Below are positions 33,001 through 43,879 of a DNA stretch of 64,000 bases, one piece after another (position 1 is the first letter of the stretch; each line of letters opens with the position of its first letter). The stretch is taken from contig VFIW01000014.1 of assembly GCA_006386115.1 (NCBI GenBank), positions 570,322-634,321 on the forward strand, in the 5' to 3' direction. Both the position numbers and the translations under genes were made by a program. Below the pieces are notes generated by a model. It did not search any database. It was not told the DNA's origin and worked only from the letters and a program-made list of their open reading frames with translations. This stretch comes from Globisporangium splendens. Taxonomy: Eukaryota > Oomycota > Peronosporomycetes > Pythiales > Pythiaceae.

Positions 33001-33535
33001 TTTAGGGTTGAGAATAAGGTTAACTTTATTCTCAAACTAGGTTATTCTTCAAATGAAACGGTTACAATAAAGAGTGCAGAAAAACTGATAAAACCCACCA
33101 AAAACGATCAGCGTTTTCAAAGAGGTTGATATTTGCAAAATCTCCAATGTCTTCATTCCAAAACGAGGCCAACCATTCCCTGGTGGAACGGACAAAATCG
33201 CGAGTACCATTTGAAAGAGAAGCTAGCAGTGACACTCTGTTACCTCGGCTCACGTGGGAGCATGGAAGTTGTCTCCCTCAAGTTTCGTGTCAGCGAAAGC
33301 ACAGTATCAAGAGCCATTACTCAGATCACGCACATCCTGTATGAAGAGCGAGACTTTTTGCGTATTCTACCCAAGAAGCATCGAGGGATGGCGAGAGGTT
33401 GCTGCTGGCGTTGAAGCTCTCCAAGGCGTCAGCAATGCCGCTCTGCTTTCACGCATTATCACTGCCTGGGTAGCAGTAGAGGTGCATGCCATCGTGAAAC
33501 TGTCGAGTCAGAATTCCGAACACCACGTATAAAAA
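33001..33535 (+). pseudogene. PIF/Harbinger-like transposase relic
   Basis: 33190-33390 encodes KLAVTLCYLGSRGSMEVVSL and then FRVSESTVSRAITQITHIL, the helix-turn-helix region preceding the nuclease of Harbinger transposases. After a frameshift near 33385 the +1 frame reads GWREVAAGVEALQGVSNA, matching the segment that normally leads to the first catalytic Asp. The catalytic domain itself is missing. A palindrome (33012-33035) sits at the left end after TTA, which could be a remnant terminal repeat with the TTA-type target of this superfamily. No matching right end was found. Confidence 0.55.
33012..33035. repeat. 24-bp near-perfect palindrome
   Basis: GAGAATAA on the left arm and TTATTCTC on the right arm around a GTTAAC core. 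It is preceded by TTAGGGTT. It is possibly the end of the Harbinger-like relic. Confidence 0.6.
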
Positions 33536-33798
33536 GTTTCGATATATCGACGCTGTTGAGAAATCATGCCGTTTGTTTTGTCATATTTGCCTACTCCCAA
33601 GTGAAATGCGGCACGTTCCGTGAATCGTGTGTAAATCCTGATGCAGCTCACGGAATCAGGAGCGTTCCATTTGACTGAATCTCATTGGATGCCTTCTAGA
33701 AACTGGATTCCCACGCCTTGAAGCTGCATGCGCGTGAAATACGAAGAGTCAAAACGGTGGCGGCTCAAACTTCCCAGGGCGACTGAAAACACGGTGAT
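33536..33798. other. Short spacer with an old shared block
   Basis: About 33660-33790 resembles 2850-2960 (CCATTTGACTGAA..., CTTGAAGC-GCATGCGC). This suggests that it belongs to the same old duplicated unit as 2860-4800 and 43880-46130. No gene. Confidence 0.45.
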
Positions 33799-33815
33799 AA
33801 GATGCAGTATGGTCA
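33799..33815 (+). repeat. Left target-site duplication of LINE copy 3
   Basis: AAGATGCAGTATGGTCA, 17 bp, repeated exactly at 43807-43823. Confidence 0.8.
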
Positions 33816-33884
33816 TTGTGAAATTTGCGGTCTACCCCACAGATTACGCAATACCAAGCCCCAAGACTCAAGCTGAGATGAGAT

Positions 33885-34021
33885 GATAAGAAATCTATTG
33901 AACGTAAAGTTTAAGATTTCCCGGGGAAGAGAATTGGTAGGTTCTCAGCTATCATATCCTGCCGTAACACAAGCATTCTCACACTTGCGTACGGGGTTTT
34001 CGTGATTTTCTAGTTTTTATG
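33885..34021 (+). repeat. Dispersed repeat, inverted copy at 16607-16745
   Basis: See the partner copy. Here it forms part of the LINE 5' UTR if the 33799 target duplication is right. Confidence 0.75.
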
Positions 34022-34107
34022 TCATTTATTTACTTCGTGTGGGCGCATCGTCATTTGTGGGTTTCATTGCGAGGGTTCTTGGTGCGGCAGAGCCGGTTGG
34101 CTTTGTC

Positions 34108-34247
34108 ACGGGGGTCTTGAGCTGCGCGGTGTGGTGGTCACAGACAGCGGGGGGTCTTGTGCTGCGCGGTGTGGTGGCCGCAAACAGCGGGGGGTCTTGT
34201 GCTGTGCGGTGTGGTGGCCGCAGACAGCGGGGGGTCTTTTGCTGCGT
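34108..34247 (+). repeat. 40-bp tandem repeat, about 3.5 units, in the LINE 5' UTR
   Basis: Units start with GGGGGTCTTG at about 34110, 34150, 34190 and 34230 and contain GCGCGGTGTGGTGG and ACAGCG. Direct tandem repeats in a LINE 5' UTR often act as promoter monomers; that role is inferred here. There are no spacers, so this is not a CRISPR array. Confidence 0.85.
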
Positions 34248-34541
34248 CGCTTGTTAGCGACGTTGCCGGTTCGTTGTGCTGCGTGACGATTGGTCACATA
34301 CAGCGGGTCAATAGTCGTGCTCAAATTGGTCGTGCATTCCATTCCTCACCACACCAGGGCCTCCAAGAAGGAGGGATTCTCTCCCTGGGATGGGCCGGCC
34401 CAAACTGGACCGCTGAGGCTGGAACTGGACCGCTTGTGCTTGACTTGGAATATTGGAGAATCCCCCCAAGACTCAAGCAAGAACCAATCAAGAGCCAGCG
34501 TCCCATCCTTCAGTAACCAGCTGTTTTCGGAGTTTCGACCA

Positions 34542-37500
34542 ATGACGGAGCCTCCTCCTGAACAGCCTCCTGATGGTGGCGGTACGAATTCCGCATGTTC
34601 TGGTTGGGATCCCCATCGCGTTGAAGAAATAAAAAGAGGCATGATGGGCCAGACACCGCCTCAGCCTGATGTTGCTCACCCAGAGAACAACACTCGGACT
34701 GATGCCGCGGTGCGTGAAGCGCGTCATCGTGCATGGGTTCAGCGATTGACCAAGATCGCTACACGTCCATGGAAGACTAAACCCGATGATGACCTACGGA
34801 AGATGGTGCCGGCCGAAGAAGAAGCGTTGAATGCCTGGATAATGGGTGCTCTCGTCTTAGACGCGCCTCCTGCATTCCTCGCTTGTACCCACACTTTCCT
34901 CCAACGCATGGCCTATGTCAAATTCTTTGAAGACTGCCTCGAAGGCACAGTCGTTGCTGTGGTCCCTCCGCGCATCTTGATGCCTGAACACATCGCGGAA
35001 AAGACAATTCTTATGCAATTACTTGCATCCGAGCCAGCCGGCTCTGCAGGTTATAAGAATCTGTGCGAGTGGATTCAGAATGTCAAGCGTTTGTACTACA
35101 CTGCGGCGACTCGGCGTTTAACCTTCATTGTCAAGGACCAGTCCACTGCAACGAAATGGCATAGACGAGAGATTAAATTTCGCAACGAAAAACTCGTTCT
35201 CCTGAGCACCGCCAAGCTCGAGGAAGAAGATGATCGATGCGATATCGACAATGTTATCCCCCACCAAGCGGATGCACTACAATATCAAGTCCGTGTTGTA
35301 GCTCCCGGCTTAGGCAATGACGTTGTCGGCCAACTGATAGCATTGAGCACCGAATGTGAAGTCGTGTCCATTGCGCGCGCGCCGCGAGCACGGGATGGCG
35401 CATACGACTCTAATTTCTGGGTCGTTATCTTCAATTCCGAGGAATGTCCCCCTCAGCTCAAAGATGTCACCCACATCTCTGCTAAAGGGTTCTCGATCTT
35501 CGTTCATCATCATCAGCGGTACAGCCGAATCCCTTGCTTTCAGTGCTTCGACCCCTCGCACCCAAAAAGCAAGTGTACTCGAGCTCCTGGAGATTGTCAG
35601 ATGCAATTTCATCGCGACTTCGAACCAGAAATCAAGCAAGCCAAGGAAATGTCGAAATTTGAGCTGCAGCACATGTCTCTTGAAGTCCGACAAAAGTACA
35701 TTGGTAATCTCTCCAATAGTTTGGGCAAAGTCATGGCCAACCTGAAGACCAAGGCAACTGAGAAAGCGCTGCTCTCTGAGATGCCCCAGCCTACTGACTC
35801 GAATAGCAGCGCCGGCTCTGCAGCAGTGGCAGCAGCGGCCAATTCTGCAACAGACACTCAATCTGTTACGCCGTCGGAGGCAGAATGGTTCGATCCAGCC
35901 AATCTTAAGAGACAGAAGGGGGCGATGAAATCCATGACTTCAACCTCAGCGACCATACCAGTGAGCAGTTCACTGGCGTCGAAAGGACAACCCCATCCAG
36001 CTTCTGACGCGGCATCAGCTGGTAGACGAGCGCCAAAAGGCGGAACCCTAAAGGCTGCTCCGAAGCTGACTTCTGTTATTGGCACACCTCCTGGTTCAGT
36101 AGCCAGCTCTGGTAGCATTGGCACCGGGACTCCAGAGACAAGTATCAAAGCTTCTAACGGTCAGAGCAACCGCAAGGCTCTCCAGGCTCGAAAGAAGCGC
36201 GAACTTGAACTTGAGGCCATTCTGGCTGGGAAGCTTTCTTCAGCTGATTCTGTGCTTGATGGGGTACAAGCAAACTCCACTCAAGCGAAGCAAAAGATTG
36301 CTATCGACGCCCGCTTAAGCGCTGCTCAGGCAACATTAGACAATGCTAAGGAGCATCTGTCCAAAGCGTCTTCCGCGCACACCGCAGCTGCTGCAGCGGC
36401 TGCGACTGCAAAACGCAAATTCCATGACGTTTCAGCCAAAGCGCACAGTTTGGCTCTCGATCGAGACGAACTCAAGGAGTCAGATGCCAGTGGTCGTGAT
36501 GAGGAATCTTCATCTGTAAATCATGAAGCTGGACGGTTCCAAAGTCAGATTGAATTGCTTGATTTGCAGCAACGTGTGACAGCAAAAGAAGCAGCAGCCG
36601 CATTTCTGATCCTTCAGGAGGCCAAGAACGCCAAAATCGAGCGAAAAGGCAACTTGATTTACTCGAGAAGCGTGCCAAAGCTAAGAATTTGGGTCACACG
36701 GATGGCGATCAGCATGCTGGGAACAAGGCTTCTACGACAGCTGCTTCAGGATCATCTCCCGCTGAGAATACCGAAAGCCAAGGAGATCAAGACCTTGCTT
36801 ATACGAAACTCAGGGAGTTTGTCAAAGCTCATGTCGTCCGCGAGCACAGTCCCACTGCGCAGACTCAAGACGAGGAGCAATCAAGAATGAACCAGCCCAG
36901 CTCGAAGTCATTTCCCTCAGCGTCTAGAGATAATGGATCGGCAAACCAGCAACCACCATCGGAGCCATCAGCTAATACCACCTCTGGGTACTCTGAAGAT
37001 CCCTCGCACTTCGATGTCACGATGTCCTTGGCAGATTCCACGTCGATGGATTCCACGATGCACTTGCAAGATCTGACGGGAGATGCTGTGACCCCGCCAA
37101 ATGGTCAAGCCACTCTCCCTCTGCCAGCAGAGGTGACTAAAGCCTTTCACCAGGAAATGCGCAGTCAAAATGGTACCGAGGACGCAGGCAATGGTCCTCC
37201 CTCGATGAACCAGCCAACTCCAGGTAGCGCTGACCAAGATTTTGGACACATTGACTCTGCTGAATCTCGAGACGCAGACCCAACGAGTGTCTTTGGTCCC
37301 GGGCCAGAAATCAATGCGGCGATGGGTAGTGGACTAGGTACAGGGTCGACGGATGATGAACATCGATTCCAGGAACCGGAGCGAGAACCAGATTCCCACT
37401 CTCATACGTTAAATCGGCCACGGGCACGAAAGATCCCAGAACTTGCGTCCTCAGTTTTAAAAGCAGCGGCTTCAACGACACCAGGTCAATCCGAGGCCAG

Positions 37501-38344
37501 TCAAGAGTCAGCCTTTTCCAACGACAGTGAAAGCGGCGAATTTGAGACGCCTCCTTCCTCACCGTCTCACTCTGTCCAGGACGATGGGCAAGCACGCAAG
37601 TCTCTGGTTGAACGATTGGTTGGATCGAAAGAGGAGCTCGAACAATTGACGGCTGCTGAACAAGCCCTTCGAAGACAGCATTTCCGTGCAAACAACAAAG
37701 CCATGCACGACTGGACCACGGCGACTCGACAAAATCGAAGATTCAGCTTGCCTTCAGTTGATCCAAGCGACGTCTCCAAATTGACTGGATGGATTCCCAG
37801 TCACGTGGATGCTCTAAGTGCGCTCATTTGTGCACTGCCTTTTCCACTGGAGGTCTTGCGCATGTTCCCAGTGAAAAAGCTTCTTGATTTTGGGCACAGC
37901 ATAAACAGTCAAGCTCAACGCGCATTAATCCGGCATCACTCAGCTGACGGTGCAGTTAGCGCGCAAGTGCGAGCCTTTTGTAAGAAATGGGCATCGGCTG
38001 TTGACGCCTGTCCGCAAGGCTCCGCTCGTTGGTCCATGACTGACAACATCAAGCAGTGGAACAGACTTGAAAAGCTAGATGATAGCCTATTGACCGCGAC
38101 CGTCTCGCGACCCATTGACCCAGACAAATGGGCAATTCTCAATGTGATAAGTCTTCTACTGCCCAGCATGTTCCCCAAGCACGAAGTCGTTGGTCACGTT
38201 ATGCCTGAAACCCGAGCTGAAGAATATTGGCGTTCGTCTTCTCTTCAATCAGCAATTGATGCGATTGTGGGCACGACAACGTCATGGTCGCTATTGGCGC
38301 ACCAGCATGAGCTGGAGGTCCAACAGCGGCACAATCAGAACTAA
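34542..38344 (+). pseudogene. LINE ORF1 (zinc-knuckle protein), frameshifted
   Basis: First in-frame ATG at 34542 (MTEPPPEQPPDGGG). Frame 1 runs to 36890; the second half is in another frame up to 38344. Alanine-rich coiled-coil-like sequence continues across a break near 36640, so a single indel split one protein of about 1270 aa. The CCHC knuckle CFQCFDPSHPKSKC is at about 35538-35580, after a likely RNA-binding region. Behind it come long Ser/Thr/Ala-rich and heptad-like segments, then a Gln/Ser-rich tail with no known domain. ORF1 proteins of this type bind the element RNA. At this length it is much larger than most LINE ORF1 proteins. Confidence 0.8.
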
Positions 38345-41300
38345 AGGCACCCATGGTGCCTCAACTCGCACTGTACTTGGTGGCAGTTCAGTGCGAGCAG
38401 GGGGAGATGGCTCAACTGTCTCTCCGGCGGAAGTACAGCGTGGAATACAAGGCATATCAACGTATTCCGGCGATGGACTACCGTTGCGACCATATCAACC
38501 CACAACCCAAGCTCGTCGTGACAACCACCGACCCAGAAGGCGCAGTGCGACAGTCAGTGCTCGCCATGAGCTAACTGTTGGATTCCACACACAGAATGTG
38601 ATGGGGTTCTCCAAATCCGTCGCCAATCTGAACGCGTGGTTTCCACATTTTCGACAGACTGATGACTCGGGATCATTGGACATTGTCTTTCTCCAAGAAA
38701 CGCACGTCCTGGAGACCGAAGTGGCATCAATGCAATCCAGATTTCGTCGAAGTTGGGGTTTCCAGGAACCATCAGAAGAGTCGGATCCCAGACTTCTCTC
38801 TCTGGTCAGCTTCCACCGAGCGCAAAGGAGGAGTGGCGATCTTGTTGAATCCCTATTCGTGCATACCTACACTGGCTCCATATAAGCAGGACCAGTGGAA
38901 TGCGCACTGGATGGCAGCTACGGTGACGTTGCGTGGTGAAACGGTGTTACTTCTCAACATCTACGCTCCTTCTACCGTATTTGCAAGGGAAGCTTTCTAC
39001 AGAGCACTATCAGGTCTCCTCTCGTCACATGATGGACCCATTCTGTGCGGTGGAGACTTTAATTGCACTCTCAACCAGATGGCAGACAGGTCTCACAACA
39101 CCCACAACAAAGTGCACGATTCCAGGGAATTGAAGAAACTGCTCCAGAAATTGAATCTTGTTGATACCCTCGAGGATGATGCTCTTCGCGCCACGGACAC
39201 ACGAGACGTCAAAGCATTCCATCGGCAGCATCACACCTACTACTATACACTGCCTTCAGGTGACAGTGCCAGCAGTAGGCTCGACCGATGGTACTGCAGC
39301 AATGACCATCTCGACTGGGTTCGCAGCGTCTACCAAAGCGTAGCTGGTCCATTCTCCGATCACAATGGAGTCACGATCCGAGTAGCTGCTCCTGACAAGG
39401 TGATCCAAAGCAAGAAACCTCGAGTTGTCTATCCACTTCCGAAAAATGCAGCGGCGCATGCGGCGATTATTGGAAAAGATTTCTTCGAAAAAGCTCACGA
39501 TCAACTTGATGAATTACGTGGACGTTACTCTTCGCCTCGTGATTATGCTCTGGCCACAGCAAATTGGTGGGATGAAGCCAAGATCGCGCTCAGGATCGGG
39601 TACCTTGAAGCTAAAAAATCGTACTTCGCCAGATTGAATCAAGGATACAAGAAGAAAATCCAGAGGTTGCAACGACGCCTCTCAGAATCAGAAGCGCAGA
39701 TGCTCGGTCACTCTGGTGGAGCGGTGGGTGATCATAACGTGGAGTTGTCGCAAGAGTTTCTTACCACCGCCACGAGTATTCGTCGTGCCATTGCAGAATG
39801 CAAATCGAAGTGGCAGGCTTCGAAACGGGACCGCATTTTTCGGGAGCACATGCATCATGAACGAAAAACGAGCAAATCCTTCTACAAGCGTATCTCGACC
39901 AAGTTCCTTGACAACACTATCTTCACGCTCGGTGGCACAGCTACTTGCGGACCCATGCGTTCGCGAGAACTTGCTGACGACATGGGAGACGGATGGAAAT
40001 CAATCATGCAACAGGCGCCCACTCTGCAAACTGACATCGATCAAATCCTTGATCCAGAAACAGCTATTCCTCCGTCGGACAGATTAGGCTTCCTGCTCAA
40101 ACCGATCGATTCGAGTGAAATTAAACAGGCTGTGAAGAAATGCAAGAGAGGCAAAGCTCACGGTCCTGACGAACTCGGCAACGACTGGTACAGAGACCAC
40201 TGTGACGAGATTACCGGTCTATTCGAGCGACTTTTCAACTTGTGGATACCCGAATGCATTCTACCAAGTTCGTTCAGTGAAGCCCATATTCACTGCATTA
40301 AAAAGTCCATCTCTGCTGCATCGCCGCTGGACTACAGGCCAATCGCACTCCTCAACTCTGATTACAAATATTCACACGGATATTTGCAACCAGATTACGA
40401 ACTGTGCTCCCTTGGCTTATCCATCACATGCAAGCTGGTTTCGTTCCAGGGCGAGCAATCCCGACGACGATCGATGTGCTATTGGCTGCACAACAGCGGG
40501 CCACGAGCGACCCCGCCATGTCCAGAGCGATCGCGTTGCTCCTTGATTTTGCTAAAGCCTATGATTCACTCGATCGCAGCTTTCTGGCACAAGCGCTCCA
40601 GCATCTTGGATTCCCATTGAAGTTCGTACACTTAGTGAAGGTGTTACACTCTCAAACCACTTACAAGTTCATTGTCAACGGTTTCCTGTCGAGAAAGTAC
40701 AACGTAACATCCGGAATTCGTCAAGGATGTCCGCTGGTCCCTCTTCTCTTCATCTTGGCGTTAGAGGTTCTTTATCGGAAAATCGAAGCGAGTGACGAAA
40801 TACACGGCGTTGAACTCCAGGCAGCAGGATGCGCAACTGAAGTCAGACTTGGAGGATACGCAGACGACACGACCATTTATCTTAGCGATCCCAAGGATAT
40901 TAACGCCGTGTTTGCAATCCTGGACAAATATGGAGCAGCTTCTGGGCTTCGAGTCAATCGGCACAAATCTGCAGTATTACCGCTGAACAAGGAATATAGC
41001 TCCACCGAAGAGTCAGTCAGTGACATTCATGTGCTACAACGTGAGGAACATTGCCGCTACCTCGGCATCCAAGTCGGACAAACGCCTTCGAATGCAAGTA
41101 ACTGGTCCAAGTGCATCCAAGCCTTACGTGTCAGACTTCGACTTGCGCGTCTCAAAACTCACTCTGTCGCCCAACGCGCAGCAATTGCCAGTGCCGTCAT
41201 CATACCCAAAGTGCTTTATGTGGCCAGGCACTCCTGGCCCTCTACGGCTATTGTCAATCAGCTACACGACCTAGTGAAACAATTTGTCTGGGGCTCAAGG

Positions 41301-42512
41301 AATGGTAAGCCTGCGAAACCGTGGATGAAGGAAGAACAAGCTGAACTCAAAAAAATGAATGGAGGCTTGTCAGTACCCAACATCAGAACTGAGCTGATGA
41401 CGATGAGTGCCACAGCAGTCTCCAAATGGGCAACCACAACCTCTCACATCGATCAGGTCATCGGGGAAATCTTGCTGCACAACACAAGGGCTTCTTCGAC
41501 GTACATCACGCCGCTCGATGCAATTCCAAGGCGGCCACCCCAGCTTCGTGATAACATGTGGACAACTGGCGCAGCATTATGTGCGTCGCTCCATTCTCGA
41601 CCCTATGAGCCCAGAGAACGTGATAATGTACGTTGGTGTTACGAGCACTTCAAGTCGACAATTGTGCAGACTCAATGGGACGGCGATGTGTTCCAGATCG
41701 ACCTCAGTTCTAAAATGTCTGACAGGCTTCCAGGTATCATCGCTGAAGGACGAAAGCTACGCGGGACATTCTGTGCAGAATGGTTACCATACATGACCTC
41801 GACTGCAGATGGGTGGCTTCTTGATTCCAACGGCTCCCCTTACAAGCTTGCTCACACATCATTATCAGTTGGAACAGCACAACTGGGCGACATACTTCGA
41901 TGGGAGTGGATAAGACCAGGAGTGCTTAACTTCATCCCAACATGTGGAATCTCCGGATTCTCCCGGCCGTCTATTCGAGCGCTCGAGCGGTTATGTGCTA
42001 CGTTGGTATCCAACTTCCCACAGCTTCTGTATCGACCACAGCAAACAAATGTGCTTCGGCTGTACAACGGGCAACGTCATTATAACCATGAATGGCATCT
42101 GCACACCAGCGAAGCAACTCTGACCCACGTCGACACGACCCTAGTCAAAGCTACGCATACAGTTCACTCCGCAATGGACTGTGACGTCATGGCAACAGGA
42201 GACTTGAACGGGCAGAAGGTGTCGTTCCATGCACATCCACGTTTCACAAGAATCGTGCAACTATGGGGTGGCAACGGACGATACAATACCACCAGATCTC
42301 TCTACCGGCAACAAGTTGCAGCAACGAGGACACAAATTGGCAAAGATACTCGAGATGCAGCAGTCAACAAAGCTGTCCATACAGCAGGATCTCTGTGGCC
42401 AGGACTGCAATTAATCCAATGGAGCGAATTACACAACATCCCAGGGATTACTGCTTATACGGCTCAGACTCTTCTCCGGCTGAAAGCCAACCGACTCTCC
42501 ATGTGGAACTAG
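38309..42512 (+). pseudogene. LINE ORF2, endonuclease and reverse transcriptase, frameshifted
   Basis: Probably starts at the ATG near 38309, overlapping the end of ORF1 by about 35 nt in another frame. Endonuclease (exonuclease-endonuclease-phosphatase fold): TQNVMGFSK, DIVFLQETH, LLLNIYAPS, CGGDFNCTL and SDHNGVTI, split by a frameshift near 38790. The reverse transcriptase begins with KAHGPDELGNDW and DYRPIALLNSDYK. A one-base loss at about 40367 breaks the frame; it resumes before MQAGFVPGRAI and continues through YADDTTIYL to the TAG at 42510. The endonuclease is absent from the two truncated copies. Confidence 0.87.
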
Positions 42513-43696
42513 GAGAAAGCTGATCTATCCTGCTCGAATCCCGAATGTTCCCAAGTTGTCCAATCTTCTGTTCAACATCTATTCTGGGAGTGTCCGAAAG
42601 CCAAACTGGTGTGGAACTACTTTTATGCGCTATGGGCGAAGATCGGAATCACTCCTGGTCACGACCCCGCAATCTGGATCTTCAGTCTGGATCTACCAGA
42701 TACTCCAAGGCATGCATGGACCACGATCAAGAGACACATTATCGGACACAAGTTCTCCAATGAACATCTCCAAGATCACCTCTATCCCGTCGCACACATG
42801 CTGTGGCGATACATGAGCGCGTCGCTCATACAGACCATTTGGTGTGCGCATCTGCGACGCATGGATTCGGATCCAATCGAATCGACTGCTGAGATGGCGA
42901 CCATGATGACAAGATTAGAGGCAGGAATGCGAAACCTCACACGACTCGCTGAAGCTCAAGCTGAAGACTCGGACGGTCACACGGTTGCAGCAGTTCTCAA
43001 GGCATATGTCGACTGCTTTCTCAGCCAAACCGACGCCATCCCCTTGACTCCAAGTGATACTCGCGGCGTTTACCTGTTGTTTTTCGATGGTGGATCACGC
43101 GGCAATCCAGGACCAGGAGGGACTGGATCCATTATCGTGCGTGTCCATAAGGACTCGCACACAGCCAGTTTAATTTGGGCCGCGAGCATGGCGTATAGCA
43201 GGAAGGACACGACCAACAACTTTGCCGAGTACTGGGGTCTCATACACGGACTCCGAGAAGCCCAACGCAGTCACTTCGAACCGTTGTACGTGATTGGAGA
43301 CAGTGCACTCATTATCTCCCACAGCGAATGCATCGGTCCCCTCGACAGCACCGATTGGCACGTTTATACCAGACAAGTCGACGACTCGCGGATTGCATCG
43401 ACATCCGAGGATGGTACCATCACTACCGTGCCTTCAACAAGATGGCGGACTCAGCCGCCAACCTAGCCATGGACACCAGAACCTCAACGCAGGTTCACTT
43501 CCCAACTCAAAGAGCTGCTTTCAACAATCTCACCCAGGATCTTGACAACGACGTCATGCATTGGCTAATGCGAAGTTCGGAAGACCCAAGGTCATTGGAC
43601 AACACAAGGCAGCCTCACATAGGACCAAGAGAACATGCCATCCTGGTCAAAGATTATTTAGCAGTTAGAAGTGATCTAGTGCAATCCGCGCTATAG
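42513..43696 (+). pseudogene. LINE ORF2 3' part in copy 3: zinc finger and RNase H
   Basis: In frame with RT after the shared TAG. Cys/His finger (ECSQVVQSSVQHLFWECP type), then RNase H (FDGGSRGNPGPGG, NNFAEYWGL, VIGDSALIIS). A single base missing at about 43321 shifts the end of RNase H into another frame, which continues to 43694. Confidence 0.85.
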
Positions 43697-43806
43697 ACAC
43701 ATTTACACTCCTGTATGAAATTCGCAATGAAGATTAGGTAGGAGAATAGATATTGTAGGTCACGACGATGAACCTAAATATACCTCACCTTATAAAGATA
43801 AAGATA

Positions 43807-43823
43807 AAGATGCAGTATGGTCA
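43807..43823 (+). repeat. Right target-site duplication of LINE copy 3
   Basis: AAGATGCAGTATGGTCA, pair of 33799-33815. It forms the left arm of a perfect palindrome at 43810-43834 (arms ATGCAGTATGG and CCATACTGCAT, 3-nt centre), which was therefore the original target site. Confidence 0.8.
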
Positions 43824-43879
43824 CCATACTGCATTATGGCGTGTATGTGAGTTTATGCGGCGCATTCGATATAGTTGCA

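Larger units (their letters stand above)
33816..43806 (+). mobile_element. LINE retrotransposon copy 3, near full length (10 kb)
   Basis: Two-ORF LINE: a 5' UTR with 40-bp tandem repeats, ORF1 with a zinc knuckle, ORF2 with an apurinic-type endonuclease, reverse transcriptase, zinc finger and RNase H, then a 3' UTR and a (TAAAGA)n tail. A 17-bp target duplication flanks it. Copy-specific lesions: frameshifts near 36640 (ORF1), 38790 (endonuclease), 40367 (one A lost in RT) and 43321 (one base lost in RNase H). The TAG at 42510-42512 is shared with copies 1 and 2. It cannot move by itself in its present form. Confidence 0.9.

Noticed and set aside
34108..34247. Possible CRISPR-like array
   Set aside because: Head-to-tail 40-bp units without spacers in a eukaryotic LINE leader.
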